From Microcaldota archaeon (GTDB lineage Archaea; Micrarchaeota; Micrarchaeia; Micrarchaeales; Micrarchaeaceae), in assembly GCA_021816895.1 (NCBI GenBank), contig JAKAWW010000001.1, positions 248,001-312,000 of the forward strand: a DNA stretch of 64,000 nucleotides, read 5' to 3'. Shown here piece after piece: positions 1 to 7,834 of the stretch. Below the pieces are notes generated by a model, which saw only the letters and a program-made list of their open reading frames with translations, was not told the DNA's origin and did not search any database. The stretch's first letter is position 1; each line of letters starts with the position of its first letter. The position numbers were made by a program, and so were the translations under genes.

Positions 1-390
1 TCGGTATTCCTTGGCATGATGCACTTCCAGGATGAGTACACGTATGATATACACAGGGTGGAAAAGTGCGACATACACTATGCCATGCCTGACGGAGAGG
101 TGCTGCCGTTCTGCACGTTCAACGTATTCCCTGAAGTATACAGGGACAAGATACAGAACCAGTACAGCATACCTTCTTCGGAGTGGCAGAAAAACCACAA
201 CGACTGGTCATACTCAAAGGACAAATACATAAGGAATGTCAAGCAGCTTGAAAGCTCACAGCTGTACAGGCAAACCTACGGCAGGCTCGTCGACTATTTC
301 GCACTTCCTGTAAATGGCGGCAAGGGCGTGAAGAATTTCGCCAACGAAGTATTTGCGGAAGAGCAGAAGGTTGTAGAAACCGTCAAATAA
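1..390 (+). CDS. C-terminal part of tetraether lipid synthase-like radical SAM protein (5' end outside window)
   Basis: The frame is open from base 1 and ends at a TAA at 388-390, so only the last 129 residues are seen. The segment HYAMPDGEVLPFCTFN, preceded by MMHFQDEYTYD, is characteristic of the C-terminal part of the MJ0619-like radical SAM family, which includes the tetraether synthase Tes that joins two archaeal lipid chains. The radical SAM CxxxCxxC motif would lie upstream of the window. Function is inferred from this C-terminal signature only; other members of the same family remain possible. Confidence 0.7.
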   Translation, partial: SVFLGMMHFQDEYTYDIHRVEKCDIHYAMPDGEVLPFCTFNVFPEVYRDKIQNQYSIPSSEWQKNHNDWSYSKDKYIRNVKQLESSQLYRQTYGRLVDYFALPVNGGKGVKNFANEVFAEEQKVVETVK

Positions 391-403
391 ATTGGTGATA
401 TGA

Positions 404-988
404 ATGGACAGGAGAGACGAATTGGCGCAGGCGCAGGCCGAAGAAGGCAGCAAAGGCGAGGAAAGCAAGTACAAGCCCATATACGTAAGGGAGGGCAACA
501 GCGAGTACAGGCTGCCTTATGACATAATAAGGCAGGTCGTATTCTCAAACATAAAGAAGGAGGAGCTTATAGACATGCCACATGCGGCAAGGATGCAGTA
601 CAGGCTAATGCTAATGGATCCTATAATAAAAGCAAGAGTAGATTTTACAAAATCGAAGATAACCATAATATACAATCCAAAAGGTGCAGACAACGCCAAG
701 CCGAAGATGAGCCTTGACGAACTCATTGCGGTGCTAGAGAAGGAAGGCGTGCATGTCGACAGGAGCAGCATTGATGACAAGGATTATGATTACAGGAACT
801 TCTACAACTATGCTTTCAACCCTGCAGAGGTGCGTGAGAGGCCTCCGTATTCATATTCGCATGAAGAATGGAAGAAGATGAAGGTCGGGGTTGAGCAGAA
901 GCGAGCTGAAGTCAGGAAGAAGAAGCTGGAGAAATTCCACGAATGGCAGGAAAGGTATGCAAAGGAGCACGGAATGGCTGCCCAGTAA
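404..988 (+). CDS. Conserved-looking hypothetical protein, charged, 194 aa
   Basis: The gene starts 13 bases after the radical SAM gene, with GGTGAT just ahead of the ATG, so the two are probably co-transcribed. The protein is hydrophilic and has no membrane segment. Residues 75-115 alternate strand- and helix-like stretches (ARVDFTKSKITIIYNP, then LDELIAVLEKEGVHV), reminiscent of a ferredoxin-like or metal-binding-domain fold but without the CxxC metal site. The last 45 residues are a Lys/Glu/Arg-rich helix. I do not recognise the family. Its position beside a lipid synthase may be meaningful but proves nothing. Confidence 0.7.
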   Translation: MDRRDELAQAQAEEGSKGEESKYKPIYVREGNSEYRLPYDIIRQVVFSNIKKEELIDMPHAARMQYRLMLMDPIIKARVDFTKSKITIIYNPKGADNAKPKMSLDELIAVLEKEGVHVDRSSIDDKDYDYRNFYNYAFNPAEVRERPPYSYSHEEWKKMKVGVEQKRAEVRKKKLEKFHEWQERYAKEHGMAAQ

Positions 989-1048
989 AGCAGTAAAGTA
1001 ATGCCCACTTACCTGCCCATATCATCTAGGGCAGCATGCTTAAATGTG

Positions 1049-2731
1049 CTATTGGACAGGAGCATGCTTGCGCCGCTCGGCATAAGGCAGTGAAGCGATG
1101 AGCTGGTCGGCACTAATCTCTGCGCCCACTGTTGGCTCTGCGATGCCGAAATTGCTAAGCACTTCTGGAGAAAGCTCTCCGAACGTGCCAATTGTATTGC
1201 CACCTACGATAATTGCCGCACATCTCCCTTTTATGAAAGAGCTGTCATCGCCTTCAGCAAGCTTGTAGTCAACTCCGAGAACGCCAAGCAGCGCTTCCAC
1301 ATACGCTTTCATCTCTGAAAAGTTGGCCTTCGAATGCTCCGATACCAACGCTACAGCGCCGTTTTCGAACGGCTTCTTGTTGTCCATGCCGAAAACGCTG
1401 CCCGTTTCGAAAAGCCTCTGCGGCAAGGCCTCGTTGGAGGATATGGCCAGATTATTTAGCAGGCACGGCAATATCGATGTTCGCAGCATTGTAAAGGTCT
1501 CAACCTTAGAATATGCAAGCCTTACTATTGAATGCTTGTCGTAATGCCTTAGCATATTGTCGCCATCGACAGTCTCGTTCGTAAGGTAGCCGTTCATGGC
1601 CTCTGTGAACCCCATGCCCACAAGCAACACGGAAAGCCTATTGTAGAATTCAGCGTGCTCGTCAGCTATGCCTATCGAGGTGCCTATCACCGGAGCAGGC
1701 ACGATGTTGTTGTATCCATAGCCTATTGCTATGTCCTCTATCACATCCTGCTGGTTAAGCACGTCGACCCTGTATGGCGGCACATATGCAAGAACATACC
1801 TGCCAAATACCGCACCGTCATAGCCAAGCTTGTTCAGCTGTGTTATGATATCAGCCTGGCTTATTCCAACGCCGAGCGTGCGCTCAGTGTCTATAGGCTT
1901 TATCCTTAGCTCATTATAAGCAAGCTGCGGTGTGGTGGCCTCAGCGCCGTCGCGCTTTATCACGCACGGGTATATATCAAAGCCGGCGTCTATGAACGAG
2001 CAGGCAATCATGTCGAGCGCGTTGTTCACCGCGCTTTCCGAAGTGCCCGTTATATCTACGAGCAGGTTTTTGGTGCTTTCCCTTACCTTGGTGAGATCCG
2101 AGTTGATTATCGGTATAAGCGACATTATGCGGCCTTTGGAATCGGAAAGCTGAGGATACAACCCCGACTTGCCCAGCGTGTAGGCATAGCTTGCACCCTT
2201 AGCATGCTCCTTTAATATTTGCTCGAATGTCATCTCCGCGTTGCCGCCAAGCGGTGCGAACGAGCCTTCCTTTTTCGCATCATAATGGAATGGCGGCTCC
2301 ACTGCGTCGAGGTTGTGAAGGCCCATTGCGACCTTCATCCTTTTCCTGCCGTATGTCTCTGAAAACTTCTCCATGAAATTTATGATATATTTCAGCCTGC
2401 CGCCGCTTAGATCTGCTCCTTTTACAACCATTGCGGCTATTACCGGCCTCACTTTTTTTACTGATTCAGATACAATTACTTCTATCTCAGGGTCATTCTT
2501 CAGCGCATAAGCGCCGTTTTTCGGTGTGAGCTTGCGGTCAAGGTATTTCATGGCCCTTGCAAAGCCGAAGATATCTAGAAGATCAGGCCTGTTCGGCGTT
2601 ATGTCAACATATACTTCGCCTTCTTCTGCCTTCTCAATCTCCATGCCAAGCGCGTCTACTAGCTGCTCCAGCTTCTGCGTGTCAACTCCGAGCACTTCAA
2701 GCATCTTAATGCTGAAATTTACAACAGCCAT
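1049..2731 (-). CDS. pheT: Phenylalanyl-tRNA synthetase beta subunit
   Basis: 560 residues, normal for archaeal PheT. It forms the alpha2-beta2 enzyme that charges tRNA-Phe. The N-terminal part carries the VDITPNRPDLLDIFGFARA signature seen in archaeal/eukaryotic-type beta subunits, followed by the B3/4 and B5 regions and a catalytic-like core at the C-terminus. An in-frame TTG 14 codons upstream lies inside pheS. I chose the internal ATG because GGTG sits 5 bases before it and the gene then follows the pheS stop by 8 bases. It is the last gene of a membrane protein-pheS-pheT transcript. Confidence 0.95.
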   Translation of the reverse strand: MAVVNFSIKMLEVLGVDTQKLEQLVDALGMEIEKAEEGEVYVDITPNRPDLLDIFGFARAMKYLDRKLTPKNGAYALKNDPEIEVIVSESVKKVRPVIAAMVVKGADLSGGRLKYIINFMEKFSETYGRKRMKVAMGLHNLDAVEPPFHYDAKKEGSFAPLGGNAEMTFEQILKEHAKGASYAYTLGKSGLYPQLSDSKGRIMSLIPIINSDLTKVRESTKNLLVDITGTSESAVNNALDMIACSFIDAGFDIYPCVIKRDGAEATTPQLAYNELRIKPIDTERTLGVGISQADIITQLNKLGYDGAVFGRYVLAYVPPYRVDVLNQQDVIEDIAIGYGYNNIVPAPVIGTSIGIADEHAEFYNRLSVLLVGMGFTEAMNGYLTNETVDGDNMLRHYDKHSIVRLAYSKVETFTMLRTSILPCLLNNLAISSNEALPQRLFETGSVFGMDNKKPFENGAVALVSEHSKANFSEMKAYVEALLGVLGVDYKLAEGDDSSFIKGRCAAIIVGGNTIGTFGELSPEVLSNFGIAEPTVGAEISADQLIASLPYAERRKHAPVQ

Positions 2732-2739
2732 AATTGCAC

Positions 2740-4173
2740 CTATCCAATAATCTCTGCCCTCTTCCTGAGCCATCCTATGTTATTCTCGTAAATCTCTGCG
2801 ATCCTCTCTATGCCGAGGCCGCGCATCAGCAATCTTTCCACGCCGCCTCCCCACGCCAGCACGCTCTTGTCAAGGCCCATCGCCTTGGTGATCTCTTTCC
2901 TTATTACCCCGGCGCCGCACAGTTCTATGTTGTCCTTGAAGTGCTCATCGTAATAATAAACTTCAAGCCCGGGCTCTACGAACGGGAAGAACGAAGGCCT
3001 GAATTTCACATCATGGAAGCCGAGCTGGTCATAGAAGCTCTTCAGCGTATCTATGAGATTCGAGAGCGAAAGCTTGCCGCCTATTATTATGCCGTCCATC
3101 TGGTATAGCTCCGAGAGGTGCTTGTAATCTATGCTCTCGTTCCTGAATACCCTGCCTACAGAGAAAAGTTTTACCGGATAGCTAGCGTTTATCGCGTTTG
3201 CGAATTTCCTCATATAGTGCGCTGAAACGCTCGTTGTGTGCGTGCGCAGGAGCGCCTGCTTTGCAAGCTCCTTGCTCCACCTCTCCTTCCAGGCATGCGA
3301 GTGCATGCTCCTTACCCTGCTCAGGGTTTCTATGTCCTCTATATCAATGGTCTTCGGGTTTGAGAGGAAGAACGTGTCCTGCATGTCCCTGGTAGGATGG
3401 TCCTGCGGCGAAAACAGTGCGTCGAAATTCCAGAACGCGCTCTCTATTATGGGCCCTGTAACCTCTGTGAACCCCATGCCAAGCCATATGCCTCTTATTG
3501 TGTCTATGTACTCGTGCAGCGGGTGCGTTCTTGCCGGGTAAAACGCTTCTGTGCTCGCGTTGATATCGTAGGGCTTGAACTCCTTGCCCTTCCAGGCATT
3601 GCTTTTTATGAGCTCCCTCGTAAGTGCGCCGATGCCCTCCTGCTCAGGCGAAAGCTTCATGCCATGGCTTGTTATGCTTACGCGCTTTATCACGCTTCTG
3701 CTCTTTACCATGACAAGGTTGCGCTTCTCAAGCGTTGCAAGATCGCTGCTTCTGGCCCCGTGCGAAGCTGCATTGAGTGATTCCTTCAGCGCATAGCTCG
3801 CATTCAATGCTTTCTTGCCGCTTTCCGTAAGCGAAGCCTTGCCGTTTTTAATTTCAACCCAACCGTTCCTCTTGGCCCATATGAGCCCTATCTCGTTGCT
3901 TATCTCGCGCAAATCCATGCTGCCTTTCCTGGAAAGCACGTTAAGTAGCTCCTCTTCAGGAAACTCCTTGAGGTATCTCCTGCCCTCATCAGTGAGTGCA
4001 ATATCTTGCAGCACCTCTTTTTCTACGCTTATGGCGCCTGCCTTCGCAAGCTCTTCTATGGCCCACCTGAGTGAATCTTCATTCAATCCAAGCCTTTTCA
4101 GCTCTTCAAAGTCCGCGCTGCCTTTCTCTTTCAGAAAATTGAGCAATTTTGCTTCATACTCGTGCAATATCAT
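2740..4173 (-). CDS. pheS: Phenylalanyl-tRNA synthetase alpha subunit
   Basis: 477 residues with the archaeal architecture: winged-helix domains over about residues 1-150, then the class II catalytic core. Motif 2 is seen as VGRVFRNESIDYKHLSE and motif 3 as WGGGVERLLMRGLGI. The start is uncertain. An ATG at 4173 has AGAGGT almost touching it; a further ATG at 4197 lacks a ribosome site; a TTG at 4167 would be correctly spaced from the AGAGGT. I keep 4173. It is transcribed ahead of pheT with 8 bases between. Confidence 0.95.
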   Translation of the reverse strand: MILHEYEAKLLNFLKEKGSADFEELKRLGLNEDSLRWAIEELAKAGAISVEKEVLQDIALTDEGRRYLKEFPEEELLNVLSRKGSMDLREISNEIGLIWAKRNGWVEIKNGKASLTESGKKALNASYALKESLNAASHGARSSDLATLEKRNLVMVKSRSVIKRVSITSHGMKLSPEQEGIGALTRELIKSNAWKGKEFKPYDINASTEAFYPARTHPLHEYIDTIRGIWLGMGFTEVTGPIIESAFWNFDALFSPQDHPTRDMQDTFFLSNPKTIDIEDIETLSRVRSMHSHAWKERWSKELAKQALLRTHTTSVSAHYMRKFANAINASYPVKLFSVGRVFRNESIDYKHLSELYQMDGIIIGGKLSLSNLIDTLKSFYDQLGFHDVKFRPSFFPFVEPGLEVYYYDEHFKDNIELCGAGVIRKEITKAMGLDKSVLAWGGGVERLLMRGLGIERIAEIYENNIGWLRKRAEIIG

Positions 4174-4204
4174 TACCTCTATACATGATGCAGGCATGTG
4201 GGTG

Positions 4205-4966
4205 CTATCTGCCGGCTTTTACATAGATGTAAACTATCAGTCCAAGAATCACAAGGGCTATTATTATATACAATCCATAGCCCAATGCCCTGTTCACGCC
4301 AGAGAAGAAATTCATTACTTCTGTTTCAATGCTTTCCTGCAGTGTGAATGTAAAGGTAAACGTAGAGAGCGGCTCGCCATAAAACCATGAAACCCTGGTA
4401 ATATTGCTGTAGCCTGTCGTGAAGGCAGAAACAGGCGCATCCGGCACAGGGTAAACCGATGTTATGACTGCACCAGAAGGCACTATCAGGGTAAAGGTGG
4501 TATTCGCAGGCAGTACTTCGCCGCTTACTCCGTGCTCGAAGTTGAATATGTTTGTATTGAATGAATACTTGAACGCCCTGGGGCCGGTTTGCTGGACATT
4601 TGTGGCGTTAGCCACATCGTAACTCATGAGCAGGTATGCATAGTTGCCCGTGCCATTCTTGAATATCGCTCCGGGAAGAAACCTGAAGTTGTACACTCCG
4701 CGCACAGGGTTAACAAGATGCTGAACAAGCATTGGCCCCACAAGGCTCTGCCACGTACTGAGCGTAAGGTTGAGCGCAAGCCTGTTGGTTGTATACTGCT
4801 TTACTGAGTCGTTGCTGACCTTTACAGTAAGCACTTCGTTGACATAGGCACTGGTATTCTTGTTGAGCTGGGCCGTGACGTTTAAGTGGGTTACCGTGTA
4901 TGACGCATATGAAAACTGTGTGAGCGCAAGCACTGAAAGAGCAAGCACAAGCAGTGCATACTTCAT
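4205..4966 (-). CDS. Secreted, C-terminally membrane-anchored protein of unknown function
   Basis: 253 residues starting MKYALLVLALSVLAL, a clear signal peptide. A Thr/Asn/Ser-rich ectodomain follows with several NxS/T sites and beta-strand character, then one hydrophobic helix near residues 230-248 and a short KAGR tail. The predicted topology is outside bulk with a single C-terminal anchor. The ATG at 4966 is preferred over a GTG at 4975 because AGGTG lies 6 bases before it. It is 31 bases upstream of pheS and probably the first gene of that operon. No family recognised. Confidence 0.75.
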   Translation of the reverse strand: MKYALLVLALSVLALTQFSYASYTVTHLNVTAQLNKNTSAYVNEVLTVKVSNDSVKQYTTNRLALNLTLSTWQSLVGPMLVQHLVNPVRGVYNFRFLPGAIFKNGTGNYAYLLMSYDVANATNVQQTGPRAFKYSFNTNIFNFEHGVSGEVLPANTTFTLIVPSGAVITSVYPVPDAPVSAFTTGYSNITRVSWFYGEPLSTFTFTFTLQESIETEVMNFFSGVNRALGYGLYIIIALVILGLIVYIYVKAGR

Positions 4967-5049
4967 ACAAGACACCTACATAGAATAGGAAACTTGTTAA
5001 TAAAAATCTTTTGTAGGCGCCTTGCCAATCATTTGGCAAAATAAGCTGA

Positions 5050-5220
5050 TCATTCAAGCTTTCCGGTATCCTTCAAATACTTGATCCAGTTGTCGTATTC
5101 GTCAGCCCATACAATCTGGTACGAGTTGTCATTGAGCTTTATGACAGTCTGCTTCCTGCTGCTTTCATCGTATGCGCTTTTTTTGCCTACGTTGTATAGG
5201 AACCTCTGTATCATGTTCAT
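5050..5220 (-). CDS. Small hypothetical protein, 56 aa
   Basis: A short frame beginning MNMIQRFLYNVGKKSAY and ending DTGKLE. Its ATG overlaps the stop of the upstream gene (ATGA-type overlap at 5217-5220), which argues strongly for translational coupling and that it is real. It is hydrophilic with a Trp-rich centre (IVWADEYDNWIKYL). No recognisable domain. Confidence 0.6.
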   Translation of the reverse strand: MNMIQRFLYNVGKKSAYDESSRKQTVIKLNDNSYQIVWADEYDNWIKYLKDTGKLE

Positions 5221-5525
5221 CTGCTCACCTTTGCGTACTGCATCGGGCTTATAAGCATCCCGTACTTGGCGCCCAGCTTGTCTTTTATGTACTGCTCTAT
5301 GTCGCTGGGCGAGTTGTCATCGAAAAATTTGGCCTTGACCATGAAGCCTGCCTGGCCCTCAGTTACATAAACCTCGGCTACCTCGCTGAATGCTATGAGC
5401 TCCCTGGCTACCTCGTTGGCGTTGGCGTTTACCTTTGGCTTAATGAGGAAGAATTTGTAGTAGTCGCTCTTTTTGCTCACGCCGTGCGGCTTGTTATGTG
5501 CACCATTGTTGTTTTTCCCATCCAT
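5217..5525 (-). CDS. Stand-alone Lrp/AsnC ligand-binding (RAM)-like domain protein
   Basis: 102 residues. After a flexible basic/Asn-rich N-terminus, residues 25-100 read as beta-alpha-beta-beta-alpha-beta (FFLIKPKVNANANEVARELIA, then VAEVYVTEGQAGFMVKAKFF), resembling the RAM ligand-binding domain of Lrp/AsnC regulators without any helix-turn-helix. Such single-domain proteins are known in archaea and can act as effector-binding partners. It overlaps the 56-aa gene downstream by 4 bases. Two full double Lrp regulators occur elsewhere in the window (5891 and 55008). Confidence 0.6.
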   Translation of the reverse strand: MDGKNNNGAHNKPHGVSKKSDYYKFFLIKPKVNANANEVARELIAFSEVAEVYVTEGQAGFMVKAKFFDDNSPSDIEQYIKDKLGAKYGMLISPMQYAKVSR

Positions 5526-5608
5526 CCCATCACTTTTTAGCAGCGCTTAGATTCAAAAAGCAGCAGGCCAACCTGTTGATCCTTCAATGCATAAAGAAGC
5601 ATAAGAAA

Positions 5609-5709
5609 CGTTTGTGGGGTGAACAGAGCCTTTAGGGTGGGTTTCAAAGCGTTAGGAAAAATTCCAGAGGTTTTGTAAGCTCTAGTGTCCATCCATGTCC
5701 CCACAAACG
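5609..5709 (-). ncRNA. Candidate 101-base structured RNA with closing stem and own promoter
   Basis: The ends CGTTTGTGGGG and CCCCACAAACG form a perfect 11-bp terminal stem. A second 7-bp helix (AGAGCTT with AGGCTCT) and an inner GGAA/TTCC hairpin can form inside. On the minus strand a TATA-like CTTTTATATGG is centred about 25 bases before the 5' end of the stem, the normal archaeal promoter spacing. No reading frame covers it. It does not carry the 5S rRNA internal motifs. Identity unknown; expression not shown. Confidence 0.55.
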
Positions 5710-5728
5710 AATATTACTTGTTTTGCGC

Positions 5729-5739
5729 CATATAAAAGG
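5729..5739 (-). promoter_or_regulatory. TATA box for the candidate RNA at 5609-5709
   Basis: The minus strand reads CTTTTATATGG, a good archaeal TATA element centred about 25 bases upstream of the 5' end of the terminal stem. No protein start lies at a matching distance. Confidence 0.5.
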
Positions 5740-5858
5740 GTTTTCAGGCTGTTAAATACGGAATAGAGCCAAAATTATTAAAAAATTGTATAAAAATAAT
5801 AAAACCAGCTAAAATAAATAATGCTATAACAATTCAAAAAAATTTTTATGACGAAAAG

Positions 5859-5868
5859 CTTAAATATT
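5859..5868 (+). promoter_or_regulatory. TATA box of the double Lrp/AsnC regulator gene
   Basis: CTTAAATATT is centred 27 bases before the ATG at 5891, and there is no ribosome site ahead of that ATG, so the transcript is predicted to be leaderless. The 5526-5890 gap otherwise holds the candidate RNA and AT-rich sequence; I see no protein gene in it. Confidence 0.6.
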
Positions 5869-5890
5869 AATTATAGCATTAATCTAATCA

Positions 5891-7309
5891 ATGAGGGAAA
5901 TTCCCACAATAGTGCATGAAGCGCTCAAGCGCCTTCGAGAGCAGAGCAGCGAGAGCCTCGAGATACGCGTCATAAAGGGCGGCTTCTATGTCTACAAGGT
6001 AAAGAACATCTGGAACAGGGCGCGGAAGAAGCAGGTCAAGAAAGGAGAATACTTCGGCAAGATAGAGAGCGACGGAACGTTCAAGCCCGTGCAGAAAAGA
6101 AAGCCAAGAATGCGCATACATTCGCAAGAATCAAAAGGAAGCGCTGAAGCAATTGAAGCATATGCGCCAAGAATGCATGCCAGTTCTGAAAAGTATGAGA
6201 TACCAATACTGAGAGCGCTAAGCATGAATGCGAGAATCTCAATGCGCGCATTGGGCGAGCTGGTAGGCCTTAGCGAAACGGCTGTGAAGCACCAGGTGGC
6301 AAACCTCGAGAGAAAATACAGGATAAGGTATATTCCCGAAATAGACGTCAGAAAGCTGGGCTATCTGCAGTTCTTCGTAACAGTCAAATTTTTGGAAAAT
6401 GTACCAGATATAGATAAAATTAAAAGAGAACTAGAAAATATGCCACATGTACAGCTTGCATTCTTTACAAAAGGAGATTTTGATCTTATAATCTATTTAC
6501 TAGCAAAGGACAATGAGGAGGCAGATAAAGTAACAATTATGATGAGAGTAGCCTTACCATATAAATCTGAGTGGAATGTAATAGCCCTGCTTTATGAAGA
6601 TTATGGATTTATACCAATAAGGGACAAGTTTTTTGAGGCACTAGAAGATAAAACATGGCGAAGAACAAAAGAGAATCCAAAAATGCTGTACGGGCAAATA
6701 GCTCACCGCACTTTTCTTATCCTAAGGGAGCTGAATAAAAATATTGCAGAAGATTTTAGTAAGATCGCAAATAAGTTTAATCTTACAGAGCAAGATGTAA
6801 GATATGAGTACTTAAAACTTAAAGATACTGGTATAATAAGAAGGGCAACAATCTCTATTGATAAATTACCTATTCGGTATATAGGTATGATACTGTCTAA
6901 TTTTATAGATTACAAACAATTTAGAGCAAATAGGCCATTATTACTATCAGATATAATAGAGGACACCGCAAAGCCAACGAATAAATACAGCGCAGTATAT
7001 GATATAGCAAATCCATACGGTATGATATTTTTAATTCCAGTAATAGAAAGTGAGGAATTCCAGAAGATTATAGAAAAGCAAAATAAGTTAAACCTCGGCG
7101 AAAGGTTGAAAACATTAATTGTAACCGATATCTTAGTAGGTAATTTCTGCTTCAGAAAGTTTGATAATGCATACTCAGTACAGCAAAAAATATTGGAAGA
7201 GGAATACGGATACAAGAAAGTTGAAAGAATAAATTACGAACCTAAAGAAAAGCAAAGGGTAAACTACAAATTAGATATTCGTGGATTGCCAATGGAAAAA
7301 GTAGAATAA
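5891..7309 (+). CDS. Double Lrp/AsnC-family regulator with transposase-like N-terminal domain
   Basis: 472 residues. Residues about 20-65 (GGFYVYKVKNIWN, then KKGEYFGKIESDGTF) look like the small N-terminal domain of archaeal IS1634/IS4-type transposases. After a linker there are two winged-HTH plus RAM-like modules: HTH 1 near residues 105-140 (ILRALSMNARISMRALGELV) and a second from about 275 (FLILRELNKNIAEDFSKIAN). A paralogue without the N-terminal domain lies at 55008-56009. Codon use changes near base 6390: the first third uses G/C-ending codons like the core, the rest is AT-rich. The target genes are unknown. Confidence 0.75.
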   Translation: MREIPTIVHEALKRLREQSSESLEIRVIKGGFYVYKVKNIWNRARKKQVKKGEYFGKIESDGTFKPVQKRKPRMRIHSQESKGSAEAIEAYAPRMHASSEKYEIPILRALSMNARISMRALGELVGLSETAVKHQVANLERKYRIRYIPEIDVRKLGYLQFFVTVKFLENVPDIDKIKRELENMPHVQLAFFTKGDFDLIIYLLAKDNEEADKVTIMMRVALPYKSEWNVIALLYEDYGFIPIRDKFFEALEDKTWRRTKENPKMLYGQIAHRTFLILRELNKNIAEDFSKIANKFNLTEQDVRYEYLKLKDTGIIRRATISIDKLPIRYIGMILSNFIDYKQFRANRPLLLSDIIEDTAKPTNKYSAVYDIANPYGMIFLIPVIESEEFQKIIEKQNKLNLGERLKTLIVTDILVGNFCFRKFDNAYSVQQKILEEEYGYKKVERINYEPKEKQRVNYKLDIRGLPMEKVE

Positions 7310-7316
7310 AATAAAA

Positions 7317-7493
7317 TTAGAAGATCAGCTTAGCAATGCCCTTGCTCGTCTTAAATCCTTTCGAGAAGTCATCCCTGAATTTTGCAGTTTCTCCAGCAAT
7401 ATTTATCCTCGGGCAACCATTTGGGCTAGAAACGAATACAATTCTGTTTCTACTTACATAGAGTTTTCCTCTTTCATTTACCATGCTTCCCAT
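7317..7493 (-). CDS. Small paralogous protein B of a tandem pair, 58 aa
   Basis: 58 residues, starting MGSMVNERGKLYV. GGTGAT lies 5 bases before the chosen ATG; an earlier ATG at 7505 overlaps the stop of the upstream copy. The last 32 residues are identical to those of the neighbouring copy at 7505-7681 while the N-terminal half differs. Pattern: short beta strands (KLYVSRNRIVFVSS), CPRINI, then a basic Phe/Lys-rich tail. Family not recognised; it could be a small beta-barrel-like protein. Confidence 0.65.
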   Translation of the reverse strand: MGSMVNERGKLYVSRNRIVFVSSPNGCPRINIAGETAKFRDDFSKGFKTSKGIAKLIF

Positions 7494-7504
7494 CTTTATC
7501 ACCA

Positions 7505-7681
7505 TTAAAATATCAACTTAGCAATGCCCTTGCTCGTCTTAAATCCTTTCGAGAAGTCATCCCTGAACTTTGCCGTTTCTCCTGCAATGTTTATCCTTGG
7601 GCAATCACTGCCACTTGAAACGAATACAATCCTATTGCCATTCACATAAAGCCTTCCTTTTTCGCTTATTCTGCTTCCCAT
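7505..7681 (-). CDS. Small paralogous protein A of a tandem pair, 58 aa
   Basis: 58 residues, starting MGSRISEKGRLYV, first gene of the pair. AGAGTGAT precedes the ATG and a TATA box (TTTTTAAATC on the minus strand) lies at 7730-7739. Equal length and an identical C-terminal half with the copy at 7317 show a recent duplication or gene conversion limited to the 3' half. Function unknown. Confidence 0.65.
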   Translation of the reverse strand: MGSRISEKGRLYVNGNRIVFVSSGSDCPRINIAGETAKFRDDFSKGFKTSKGIAKLIF

Positions 7682-7729
7682 TGCTATCACTCTAATATAA
7701 TCTAAATCACATTTTAGAGTTGTCTGGCA

Positions 7730-7739
7730 AGATTTAAAA
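7730..7739 (-). promoter_or_regulatory. TATA box for the tandem 58-aa gene pair
   Basis: TTTTTAAATC on the minus strand, about 50 bases upstream of the first gene, giving a short leader that includes its ribosome site. Confidence 0.45.
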
Positions 7740-7834
7740 ACCTTGCTCTGTGCTGTTTATCCTTTAATAAACGCCCTTTCTGCGCAAAGATGGCTTGCGC
7801 TAGGTGCATGAAAACAACAAAAACAGAAATGTGA

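Noticed and set aside
5609-5709. Identification of the 101-base RNA as 5S rRNA
   Set aside because: Terminal stem and size are roughly similar, but the inner 5S motifs (CCGAAC, GGAAGTTAAGC-like) are missing.
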